NCBI GenBank assembly: GCA_016196035.1
Contig: JACPYM010000029.1
Span: forward strand, 124,001-188,000
Reading direction: 5' to 3'
Source: Acidobacteriota bacterium
GTDB taxonomy: Bacteria > Acidobacteriota > Blastocatellia > RBC074
DNA length: 64,000 bases
Shown here: positions 41,901-48,990 of the stretch, piece by piece
Layout: the number at the start of each line of letters is the position of its first letter
Position numbering within the stretch: the stretch's first letter is position 1
Position numbers and translations under genes: made by a program
Notes under the pieces: generated by a model
What the model saw: only the letters and a program-made list of their open reading frames with translations
Told to the model about the DNA's origin: nothing
Databases searched by the model: none

Positions 41901-42607
41901 CTGCCCGTTGCCAGTTCATAAAACAAAATGCCGAGCGCGAAGATGTCGGTGGCGCTGGTGACGCGCTCGCCGCGCGCCTGTTCCGGCGACATGTATTTCA
42001 CCGTGCCGAGCAGCATGCCGGGCTGCGTGCCCGCCAGCGGTTCGGCTGCGCGGCTGGCGTCTAGGCGCGCCAAGCCGAAATCGAGCACTTTCACGTAACC
42101 GTCAGCGCGCACCATGATGTTTTCGGGTTTGATGTCGCGGTGCGTGACGCCCGCCGCGTGGGCTACGTGCAAGGCTTTGGCAAGCTGGCTGCCCCAGGCG
42201 AGCAACGAATCGAGTGCGATACGTTCTGCCGCCATCGCTCTCAGCGTGCGCCCGGCGACCAGTTCCATGACGATGAAGCGTCCGGCCTCGCTCTCGCCGA
42301 TTTCGTGAATGGTGATGATGTTCGGATGATTGAGCGCGGAAATCGCCAGTGCCTCCTGCTCGAAACGGCGCAAACGTTCGGCGTCGTTGGTGAATTCGGC
42401 GGGCAGTAGTTTGAGCGCGACCTGGCGTTTCAAGCGCGTATCTTCGGCCAGCCAAACCTCGCCCATCCCGCCTTTGCCCAGCAGGGAAATGATGCGGTAC
42501 TGATTGATCGCACGTGGTTGCGCATTCGCCAATGGGTTGGTCAGCATAGCCGTGGGCTGCTCTTCACTGGCCTGATCTTTGACTTGTCGCAAGCGTTCCG
42601 CGTTCAT
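38957..42607 (-). CDS. Serine/threonine protein kinase fused to AAA ATPase and TPR region
   Basis: A 1216-residue multidomain protein. The kinase domain is at about residues 37-300 (glycine loop GKGGMGEV 44-51, K66, HRDIKPEN 156-163, DFG 176-178, GTVKYMSPEQ). An AAA_16-type ATPase follows (Walker A GEPGIGKTT 349-357, LVLFFDDLHWADVS as Walker B), then about 450 residues of TPR-like helices. It is cytoplasmic. This arrangement resembles large signal-transducing ATPases that sense, hydrolyse ATP and phosphorylate targets. No DNA-binding domain was seen. It is divergent from the serine hydrolase gene. Substrates are unknown. Confidence 0.92.
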   Translation of the reverse strand: MNAERLRQVKDQASEEQPTAMLTNPLANAQPRAINQYRIISLLGKGGMGEVWLAEDTRLKRQVALKLLPAEFTNDAERLRRFEQEALAISALNHPNIITIHEIGESEAGRFIVMELVAGRTLRAMAAERIALDSLLAWGSQLAKALHVAHAAGVTHRDIKPENIMVRADGYVKVLDFGLARLDASRAAEPLAGTQPGMLLGTVKYMSPEQARGERVTSATDIFALGILFYELATGSHPFHAATLLSTLQQITTATPVAPTQLNPELPAALNALILRMLAKQAEARPAASEIAQALQAMERHGAASTLPPAIPATRALRHTVGREPERAELRAAFNAAQAGRGALLCVAGEPGIGKTTLVEDFLAELAAAEQGTIARGRCSERLAGTEAYLPLLEALEALLRLDDTHSLARTMKPGDEVLGSAAQLMRRIAATWYAQVAPLSAEDLSDAKLLAEVKAASQERMKRELANFLQAVAERRPLVLFFDDLHWADVSTIDLLSFLAGKFEALRVLIVVTYRPSDMLLAKHPFLQIKPDLQARGVCRELLLEFLNAAEIAEYLALEFPGHRFPPEFPQLIHAKTEGSPLFMADLVRYLRDRNVIRRTDFSLLPPETEQTEAFATVSLTEAPATWTLAEALPDIERALPESVRGMIERKLAQLSEDDRKLLTAASVQGYEFDSAILAQVLNLDADEIEEQLEKLERVFAFVKLVSEAEFPNGTLTLKYRFVHVLYQNALYASLRATRRATLSRDVALALEACYGARSASVANELALLWEAARDSARAADAFLQAARNAAQINAHREAVQLAGRGLAAVCKLPETPERDGRELGLQLMLGFSLQSALSWAAPEAGAAFNRARQLCEQMGNDPRLFAALGGVASYHFIRAEYETAQGLGEQMLQLAEQAQDPMLLVRAAASWVARFYQGDLVSAQQQFERALALDRREYHEAYLSISNENVGITTRRHHSYCLWTLGYADRALALAREAVTLAEQTSHPFSLGGAHFATGQILAFLRDWQSSQKEYEKVLTLAKEYALGDLLNYAAAFNALNLAYQEPTETALEQVKQAFASLRAKGVMLGMTGLLARLGEVFGLAGHCAEGLATIAEALALVERTGERVVEAELWRIKGELLRQATADHAEASQAEAEGCYHQALEIARRQSAKAWELRAATSLAHLWQRQGKIAEARQMLAEIYGWFTEGFATADLREAKTLLAELQYPAGSG

Positions 42608-42817
42608 GCTCGTTCAGTCGCGTGATGTTTGATGGCGGGCAGTGTCTATCGAACTTAGCGCCGCCCGGTCTGGCGTGTAAAACGGTGCGCACTTTAGCAC
42701 AGCACGCCAACCGCAGACAGCGCCGGCAAGCCCCTGCTGCTTCCGCACTGCCGCGTTTCGGCTTATCATCCGCAGCGTTTTCATTGCCGGACAACACCAC
42801 TAGAAAAAGGAAAGACT

Positions 42818-44032
42818 ATGCGTCACATCACGCGCGCCGCTGGCACATTGTTTTTGCTGGGAACAATGGTTATGGCTCAAACACCCAAAGGCTTCGATCA
42901 GATCAACCAGGAATTCAAAACCTTCTACGAACAGCAACTCAAACAGCACGGCATCGTCGGCAGCAGCTTCATGCTGATTCACGACAACCAGGTCGTCGCG
43001 CAAAACTTTTACGGCCTGGCACACGCCGAACAAAAGCGTGCGGTGGATGAGAACACCATTTACCACTGGGCTTCGATCACGAAGACCTTCACCGGCATTG
43101 CGATCATGCAATTGCGCGATCGTGGCTTGCTCAAGCTGGATGATCCGATCATCAAATACGTGCCCGAATTGAAAGAGGTGCACAATCCGTTCGGCCCAAT
43201 GGAAAGCATCACGATTCGCCATTTGATGTCGCATAGCGCGGGCTTTCGTGGCGGGACGTGGCCTTGGGGTGGCGACAAAGACTGGCAGCCGCACGAACCG
43301 CAGTATTGGTCGCAATTGGTGGCGATGCTGCCCTATACCGAAATCCTCTTTCCGCCCGGCAGCAAGTTCAGTTATTCAAACCCCGGCATCATCTTTCTGG
43401 GTCGCGTGATCGAGTCGCTGACGCACGATGATTACGAGGTTTACATTGACAAGAACATCTTCAAGCCGCTCGAAATGTATCGCAGCTATTTCGATACGAC
43501 GCCGTATCATCTGTTGAAATACCGCTCGCACAGCTATTACTTACAAGACGGCAAGCTGACCCCCGCGCGCTTTGACGTAGACACCGGCATCACTGTCTCG
43601 AACGGCGGATTGAATGCGCCGCTGCCGGATATGGTCAAGTATCTGAACTTCCTGTTGGGCGATCCGAAAAGGCAAGACGTTTATGACCAGGTGTTGAAAC
43701 GCAGTTCGCTGGAAGAGATGTGGCAGCCGCAAGTCGCCATCACGCCCGATGCCATCGTCACGCCGGAAGGGAAGCAGCGCAAGGATGCGTTGGGCCTGTG
43801 TTATTTCATCGAAGACAACTTCGGCCAGCATTTCATCGGTCACAGCGGCGGGCAAAACGGCTTCATCTCGCATTTCTATGTGCGGCCTGACAATCGCACG
43901 GCTTACCTTGTGGCATTTAACACGCACGCCATCCCGACCGAGAAGAACAAAAGCCAGGACACGCGGCTGTTAGATCACGAGTTGAAGGAGTGGCTGTTTG
44001 CGCGGGTGTTTCCGTTATTTGGAAACCCATAG
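42818..44032 (+). CDS. Secreted serine hydrolase, class C beta-lactamase / penicillin-binding fold
   Basis: A 404-residue protein with a signal peptide (about 20 residues, cleaved after VMAQ). The three active-site elements are in place: S86-I-T-K89 in YHWASITKTF, Y186-S-N188 in FSYSNPG, and H342-S-G344 in IGHSGGQNGF. Such enzymes cover beta-lactamases, D-amino peptidases and esterases; substrate cannot be deduced. Divergent from the kinase gene; the MFS gene follows on the same strand after 62 bases. Confidence 0.93.
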   Translation: MRHITRAAGTLFLLGTMVMAQTPKGFDQINQEFKTFYEQQLKQHGIVGSSFMLIHDNQVVAQNFYGLAHAEQKRAVDENTIYHWASITKTFTGIAIMQLRDRGLLKLDDPIIKYVPELKEVHNPFGPMESITIRHLMSHSAGFRGGTWPWGGDKDWQPHEPQYWSQLVAMLPYTEILFPPGSKFSYSNPGIIFLGRVIESLTHDDYEVYIDKNIFKPLEMYRSYFDTTPYHLLKYRSHSYYLQDGKLTPARFDVDTGITVSNGGLNAPLPDMVKYLNFLLGDPKRQDVYDQVLKRSSLEEMWQPQVAITPDAIVTPEGKQRKDALGLCYFIEDNFGQHFIGHSGGQNGFISHFYVRPDNRTAYLVAFNTHAIPTEKNKSQDTRLLDHELKEWLFARVFPLFGNP

Positions 44033-44094
44033 TAGTATGCGCGCCACCAATCGCTTTACCCGTAACAATCCAATCAACAAGGAGACCTTCCTAA

Positions 44095-45561
44095 ATGGCG
44101 GTCAACGAAGCTGGCTCGCTGTCTGTCGCCGAGCGCGCGCACAAACGTATCACCTGGCGGCTGATGCCCTTTCTGCTGCTGCTTTATTTCCTCGCCTACA
44201 TTGATCGCACCAACGTGGGTGTGGCGGCGCTTGATATGAAAAAGTCGCTGGGCGAAGGCGGTCTGGGGTTTGACGATGCGATCATCGGCATCGGCGCGGG
44301 CATCTTTTTCATCGGCTACTTTTTGCTGGAAATCCCCGGCACGCTGATCGTCGAGAAATGGAGCGCCAGCAAATGGATCGCGCGCATCATGATTACGTGG
44401 GGCCTCGTCGCTTCGCTGATGGGTTTGGTGGGCACGCCTTATCTCAATTTTTTATGCATCGTGGATTGGTGCGCGGTCTTTCACCCGGTCACGGCGGCGC
44501 TCGGCTCAATCACATCGCTGATGGGCGTCAATCCGCCGCAGATGCAAAACTGTTCCTGCGAAGTGAAGCAGTTTTATTTCCTGCGCTTCCTGCTGGGCAT
44601 TGCCGAAGCCGGCTTCTTCCCCGGCATCATTGTTTATCTTTCGCACTGGTTCCGCTATGCCGACCGCGCCAAGGCCAAATCGCAATTTATGATCGGCTTG
44701 CCCGTCGCGACGATCCTGGGCTTGCCCGTCTCGCAATGGATCATGCACAAGGTGCAATGGGGCGGCACGGCGGGTTGGCGCTGGGTTTACATTATCGAAG
44801 GCATCCCGTCGGTCATCCTCGGCATTGTGACGCTGTTCTATCTGACCGACTGGCCCGCGCAGGCCAAGTGGCTGCCCGCAGATGAAAAGAAGTGGATTAT
44901 GGAAGAGTTGGAACGCGAACGCCGCGAAAAACAATCCGGGCCGCAACTCTCGTTCTGGCAGGAAGTCTGGCACGCGCTCAAAAAGAAAGAGACGCTCTTG
45001 TTGTCGGCGATTTATCTAAGCGTGGTGATCGGCTATTACGGCCTGACGTTTTTTATCCCGGCGATCACCGCGCGTATGCAAGGGCGCTCCACCGTCGAAC
45101 AAACGATCATCGCCATGCTGCCGTACATTTGCGGCTTGATCACCATGCTCTGGAATGCCAGGCATTCTGACCAAACCGGCGAACGACGCATTCACACTGT
45201 CTGGCCGCTGTTGCTGGGTGCGGTCGCGCTGGGCGTGGCAAGCTTCACGACCGAAAACCTGCCGGTGACGATCATCTGTCTCTGCTTGATTGGCGTCGGT
45301 GTGCACGCCTATCTGCCCGTGTTCTGGACCTGGCCGAGCGCGTTTATGACTTCGGCAATGGCGGCGACGGCGGTTGGCGTGATCAACTCGGTCGGCAACC
45401 TCGGCGGCTATTTCGGCCCGCAAGTCGTAGGCCAGATGAAAAAGCAAAGCGGGTCGTATGTGCGGGGCTTGCAGTTTTTGGCAGTGTGCGTGTTGGTATC
45501 GGGGCTGTTGGCGTTGTTGTTGAAATTACCGGAAAAGAAAGCGGCGGCAGGCGGGCAATGA
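44095..45561 (+). CDS. MFS transporter (anion:cation symporter type) with a Cys-rich insertion
   Basis: A 488-residue membrane protein of the ACS group of major facilitators, usually importers of organic anions: LMPFLLLLYFLAYIDRTNVG, FFIGYFLLEIPGTLIVEKW and FLLGIAEAGFFPGIIVYLSH. Between the third and fourth helix (about residues 117-157) it has an extra stretch with four cysteines (LCIVDWC..., MQNCSCEV) that usual members lack. Cargo is unknown. A clear AAGGAGACC precedes the ATG. Confidence 0.92.
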   Translation: MAVNEAGSLSVAERAHKRITWRLMPFLLLLYFLAYIDRTNVGVAALDMKKSLGEGGLGFDDAIIGIGAGIFFIGYFLLEIPGTLIVEKWSASKWIARIMITWGLVASLMGLVGTPYLNFLCIVDWCAVFHPVTAALGSITSLMGVNPPQMQNCSCEVKQFYFLRFLLGIAEAGFFPGIIVYLSHWFRYADRAKAKSQFMIGLPVATILGLPVSQWIMHKVQWGGTAGWRWVYIIEGIPSVILGIVTLFYLTDWPAQAKWLPADEKKWIMEELERERREKQSGPQLSFWQEVWHALKKKETLLLSAIYLSVVIGYYGLTFFIPAITARMQGRSTVEQTIIAMLPYICGLITMLWNARHSDQTGERRIHTVWPLLLGAVALGVASFTTENLPVTIICLCLIGVGVHAYLPVFWTWPSAFMTSAMAATAVGVINSVGNLGGYFGPQVVGQMKKQSGSYVRGLQFLAVCVLVSGLLALLLKLPEKKAAAGGQ

Positions 45562-45572
45562 TTCGGCATGCA

Positions 45573-45992
45573 TCAATTGCCTGAATCGTCGCGCATCAAC
45601 GCCTTAAACCCAGCTTGTACGAAATGCTGATCGAAGGTCAGGGCTTCGGTCATACCTGCTTGGCGCATGACGATAAAAGAAAGGCAGTCCACCAGACCCC
45701 ATTCCTTGTCTCGATACCCTTTGTAAAGCTCGAATCCTTGTTCAAACAGGGAAGGGTTGAGCGGCACAATTTCAACTTCGGCCGAGAGCCGAAATCCTTC
45801 AATTACCTCGACCGCTTGCGTTTTGAAATTACGAGCCAAGGCATTGCCGATTTCCAGCAAGACAGCCTCGGTTACGACGAGCGGATGACCATCGTAAAAG
45901 TCTGCCAACTCGGTTGCACGTTGGTGATATTGATCGCGCTTGTTGATCAGCGCCAAGACAAAGACCGTATCAATCAGAATGCGATTGGTCAT
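45573..45992 (-). CDS. VapC-type PIN-domain toxin (ribonuclease)
   Basis: A 139-residue PIN-domain protein. The acidic metal-binding set is D8 (LIDTVF), E47 (LLEIGNAL), D102 (LVDCLSF) and D121 (TFDQHF). Such toxins cut RNA until the antitoxin binds. The start overlaps the preceding antitoxin-like frame by 23 bases. It is last in a WYL-antitoxin-toxin unit on the minus strand. Confidence 0.87.
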   Translation of the reverse strand: MTNRILIDTVFVLALINKRDQYHQRATELADFYDGHPLVVTEAVLLEIGNALARNFKTQAVEVIEGFRLSAEVEIVPLNPSLFEQGFELYKGYRDKEWGLVDCLSFIVMRQAGMTEALTFDQHFVQAGFKALMRDDSGN

Positions 45993-46197
45993 CTTCCGCC
46001 CCAGTCAGGTAAAGCTCGAAGTTCACTGAAAAATCTGCTGGCGCATCAATTTCAATCTGCTTTAAGCGGGCCATCAGCGTTGCGTTAGGCATGGCAGCAA
46101 CTGGTTCCGCCAGCTTTTTGACGATGGCATATAGCTTAGTCAGTTGCGTTGGGCTTAGCTTTTCGATTTCACCGTGAAGCATTTCTTTGGTGGTCAT
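45970..46197 (-). CDS. Probable antitoxin of the VapC-like toxin
   Basis: A 75-residue, mostly helical protein (MTTKEMLHGEIEKLSPTQLT...) placed directly upstream of, and overlapping, the toxin gene. Size, position and overlap are typical for an antitoxin, and the N-terminal helix resembles short antitoxins of DUF2281-type families. No clear DNA-binding fold is seen, so the WYL gene just upstream may supply control. Starts within the WYL gene stop (4-base overlap). Confidence 0.75.
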   Translation of the reverse strand: MTTKEMLHGEIEKLSPTQLTKLYAIVKKLAEPVAAMPNATLMARLKQIEIDAPADFSVNFELYLTGAEDDQSHSD

Positions 46198-47183
46198 TTG
46201 GCCTCCTCAATTAAAGTATAAAATGCCAGCACGCTCCGCGCCAACGCCACCAGCATCTCCCGCAATTCCACCGGCTCCACAATCTCGACCTGTGCGCCCA
46301 AGCCAATCAAATTCCCGCAAGCATTCTCTGCCACCTGATAATTCATCTGCACCGTGATCCGTCCATCCGCCTCCGGTTTACCCACGTGCTCGACGCTGGC
46401 AAAGCGCCCGGCGAATTGCAGTCGCCAGAGGGCGTCAGGATGCACGCGCAGCGTGACCGGATAGCGCGGGAACTTCGCTTTGAATTCCACATTGGATTGC
46501 TGCCACGTCGCGGCCAGATCGAAATCGGCAGGACGCACAAAACCCTCATCCAACAACTCTGCTATCCGCACACGCGAGACTCGATAGTTGCGAATAGCGT
46601 CGTCAATCGCGGCGAGCAAGTACCACACGCTGCCTTTGGCAACCAGGCCGAGCGGTTCGACGATGCGTTCGACGCCGCATTCATCACCGCCCCCGCCACG
46701 CTGATAACTGATGCGCAACTTGCGCTCTTGCCAGACGGCTTCCTGAATCACCGGCAAGCAGGGCACGGCTTCGTCGGCGCGCTGCCAGCCCGCCACGTCC
46801 ACATAAATGCGTTGGCTAACCTGTTCGGCGTTGTGGCGGGCGTTGGCCGGAATCGCGGCCAGCAGCTTGATCTGCGCGCCGTCCGCAGCCTTCGCCAAAC
46901 CCAGATCGGCCAGCAAGCGTGCGGGGCGCGTCAGAAAGAGCGCCTGCACTTCGGCTTCGTTCAGCCCAGTCAGATTGGTGCGGTAATTTTCGGTCAACGA
47001 CCAGCCGCCGCCCGTGCCGCGTTCGGCAAAGACGGGAATGCCCGCGATGCTCAAGGCTTCCATATCGCGCAGGATCGTGCGTTCGGAAACTTCCAGCCGT
47101 TCGGCCAGCGCGCGCGCGGTGATGCGCGTGTGGATTTGCAGCAACAGCAGAATCGAGATCAGTCGGTCGGCTCGCATCGCCAT
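46194..47183 (-). CDS. WYL-domain transcriptional regulator
   Basis: A 329-residue regulator: helix-turn-helix (TARALAERLEVSERTILRDM) then a WYL domain (WQERKLRISYQRG, GLVAKGSVWYLLAAIDDAIR, NYRVSRVRIAELLDEGFV) and a C-terminal WCX region. The ATG at 47183 (MAMRADRLISILL) is preferred, with AAAGGT upstream; 47177 is an alternative. It overlaps the antitoxin by four bases, and faces a PPOX gene across about 100 bases, so both could be targets. Confidence 0.88.
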   Translation of the reverse strand: MAMRADRLISILLLLQIHTRITARALAERLEVSERTILRDMEALSIAGIPVFAERGTGGGWSLTENYRTNLTGLNEAEVQALFLTRPARLLADLGLAKAADGAQIKLLAAIPANARHNAEQVSQRIYVDVAGWQRADEAVPCLPVIQEAVWQERKLRISYQRGGGGDECGVERIVEPLGLVAKGSVWYLLAAIDDAIRNYRVSRVRIAELLDEGFVRPADFDLAATWQQSNVEFKAKFPRYPVTLRVHPDALWRLQFAGRFASVEHVGKPEADGRITVQMNYQVAENACGNLIGLGAQVEIVEPVELREMLVALARSVLAFYTLIEEAK

Positions 47184-47286
47184 GTACCTTTCTTTGAGGA
47201 TGTGCAATTTTACTGCGGCAATATGACAGATGATGTCAGGAATGGGCGCGTATTTTTCTGCCACACCCTAACCGGAGGCGACAAAC

Positions 47287-47814
47287 ATGAACTGGGCTGC
47301 ATTCAAATCCGCCGCGCCCGCGTTGGCCGAGGCGGCCGAGGCGCTCTTTGACAAAAGCGGCGTTGTGCTGGTTGGCACGCTGCGCAAAGATGGTTCGCCG
47401 CGCATCTCGCCAGTTGAGCCGCTGTTGCTGGCGGGCGAATTGTATCTGGGCATGATGCCGCAATCGTTCAAAGTGGCTGATTTGCTGCGCGACCCGCGCT
47501 GCACAGTGCACAGCACAATCAGCGACCGGCACGCCACCGAAGGCGAATTCAAGCTGCACGGGTGCGCGCGCAATGTGCTGGACGCCGCAGAACGTCAGCG
47601 TTACTGCGAGGGACTGAACGCAAAAATTGGCTGGAGCCCTGAAGGCATGCCCTTTGAACTGTTTGCCGTGGAAGTGCAGAGCGCGGGCCATTTCAAAACC
47701 GAAGCGGCGGCGCGGGTGATGCAAAAATGGCGCGCGGGCGAAGCGGTGCACACCTTCCGCCAGGGAATTGATGGCAAGGCGGTAGAAGTGACGGAGGGAG
47801 GCGCGGATCAATGA
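47287..47814 (+). CDS. Pyridoxamine-5'-phosphate-oxidase-like (PPOX fold) protein
   Basis: A 175-residue split-barrel protein: VVLVGTLRKDGSPRISPVEP, LYLGMMPQSFKVADLLRDP (phosphate-binding segment), CTVHSTISDRH and GEFKLHGCARNVLD. It could bind FMN, F420 or haem; the substrate is unknown. ACCGGAGGC precedes the ATG. It overlaps the next gene by four bases and is divergent from a WYL regulator. Confidence 0.85.
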   Translation: MNWAAFKSAAPALAEAAEALFDKSGVVLVGTLRKDGSPRISPVEPLLLAGELYLGMMPQSFKVADLLRDPRCTVHSTISDRHATEGEFKLHGCARNVLDAAERQRYCEGLNAKIGWSPEGMPFELFAVEVQSAGHFKTEAAARVMQKWRAGEAVHTFRQGIDGKAVEVTEGGADQ

Positions 47815-48398
47815 AAGTGGCCTTTGGTTTAAAAGCGCATTCAGGCTGGGCGGCGCTGATCGTTCTCGGCGAGGACGCTGACGGTTGCGTAATCGTTGAG
47901 CGGCGGCGCATTGAGTTAGTTGATGACGAATGGGCCAAGCAGCCCTATCACGCTGCCGAAAACTTGCCGCTAGCGGACGCGCGCGACTTGGTCACACGCG
48001 GTGTTGCCGCTGCGCAGCGGATTGCGTTGCGCGAGCTGCGCGCCATGCTCAAGCGCGAACACGCACGAAAAAACGAGGTGTGCGGCTGCGCGGTGCTCAC
48101 GGCCAATCCCATGCCTGATTGGAACATTGCTGAAATCCTCGCCGTGCACTTCCGCATGCACAAAGCCGAAGGAGTTTTGTTTCGGGAGGCGCTGGCGCAC
48201 GCCGCTGAAAGCTGCGGGCTAAAGCTGGTCGCCATCCCGGAAAAGTCGCTGACGCAATACGCCGAGCAGTCGTTTGGAGCTTCGGCGGACAGCTTGTTAA
48301 GGCAAATTGCAGCACTTGGCAAAGCCGCTGGCCCACCGTGGGGCAAAGACCAGAAGGATGCCGCCCTGGCCGCACTCGTGGCCTTGTATAGGCGCTAA
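47811..48398 (+). CDS. Unrecognised 195-residue protein, possibly RNase H-like
   Basis: Translated by four-base overlap from the upstream PPOX gene. The N-terminus (MKVAFGLKAHSGWAALIVLG) and the C-terminus (WGKDQKDAALAALVAL) recall the first strand and the last acidic helix of RNase H/RuvC-like folds, but the first catalytic acid position reads Lys/His, so nuclease activity is doubtful. No signal peptide or membrane segment. Middle region CGCAVLTANPMPDWNIAEIL is unassigned. Its place between two PPOX genes suggests a shared role. Confidence 0.7.
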   Translation: MKVAFGLKAHSGWAALIVLGEDADGCVIVERRRIELVDDEWAKQPYHAAENLPLADARDLVTRGVAAAQRIALRELRAMLKREHARKNEVCGCAVLTANPMPDWNIAEILAVHFRMHKAEGVLFREALAHAAESCGLKLVAIPEKSLTQYAEQSFGASADSLLRQIAALGKAAGPPWGKDQKDAALAALVALYRR

Positions 48399-48413
48399 CC
48401 GTGAGTTGAAAAC

Positions 48414-48950
48414 ATGAAAACCACCAAACGTGCTGTGCCGAAAAAACAAGCCGCGTCACCCAGCGGCCCAATTGCTGACCGCCCGCACATGCCCGGTTAC
48501 GGTGTGCCTACAGACAAGAAAGGCCTGCTGCCCTGGCCGCACGTCGTCGAACGCATGAACGAAGCGCAGAACTATTGGGTCTGTACCGTCGGCCCCAATT
48601 ACGAGCCGCACGCGACGCCGGTCTGGGGCTTGTGGTTGGATGACCGGCTCTACTTTGGCGGTCGCGCGACTTCGCGCCGCCAACGCAATCTAGCCGCGAA
48701 TTCGGCGGTGTGCATTCATCTCGAAAGCGGTTCCGATGTCGTCATTCTGCACGGCGCGGCGCATAAGCTGGCCGCGCCAGAGCGCCCGTTGACGTTGCGC
48801 CTGCTTGAAATCTCGCGCCGGAAATACGGCTATGCGCCGACGCCGGAGGAATACGAAGCGGGCGAAAACGTGTGGGTTTTTCGCCCGCAGAAGGTGTTAG
48901 CCTGGATGCAATTTCCCAAAGACGCGACACGTTTCTGGCTGCAATCATGA
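48414..48950 (+). CDS. PPOX-fold pyridoxamine 5'-phosphate oxidase family protein
   Basis: A 178-residue protein with a charged N-terminal tail ([18 protein letters not shown]) and a split barrel: [59 protein letters not shown]. The [11 protein letters not shown] segment fits a cofactor-phosphate site. F420 or FMN use cannot be decided. Closely follows the 195-residue gene on the same strand (15 bases). Confidence 0.86.
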   Translation: MKTTKRAVPKKQAASPSGPIADRPHMPGYGVPTDKKGLLPWPHVVERMNEAQNYWVCTVGPNYEPHATPVWGLWLDDRLYFGGRATSRRQRNLAANSAVCIHLESGSDVVILHGAAHKLAAPERPLTLRLLEISRRKYGYAPTPEEYEAGENVWVFRPQKVLAWMQFPKDATRFWLQS

Positions 48951-48990
48951 GCTTCTCCCGCCGGTTAAAAGACAGTTGTCTGATGATGGA

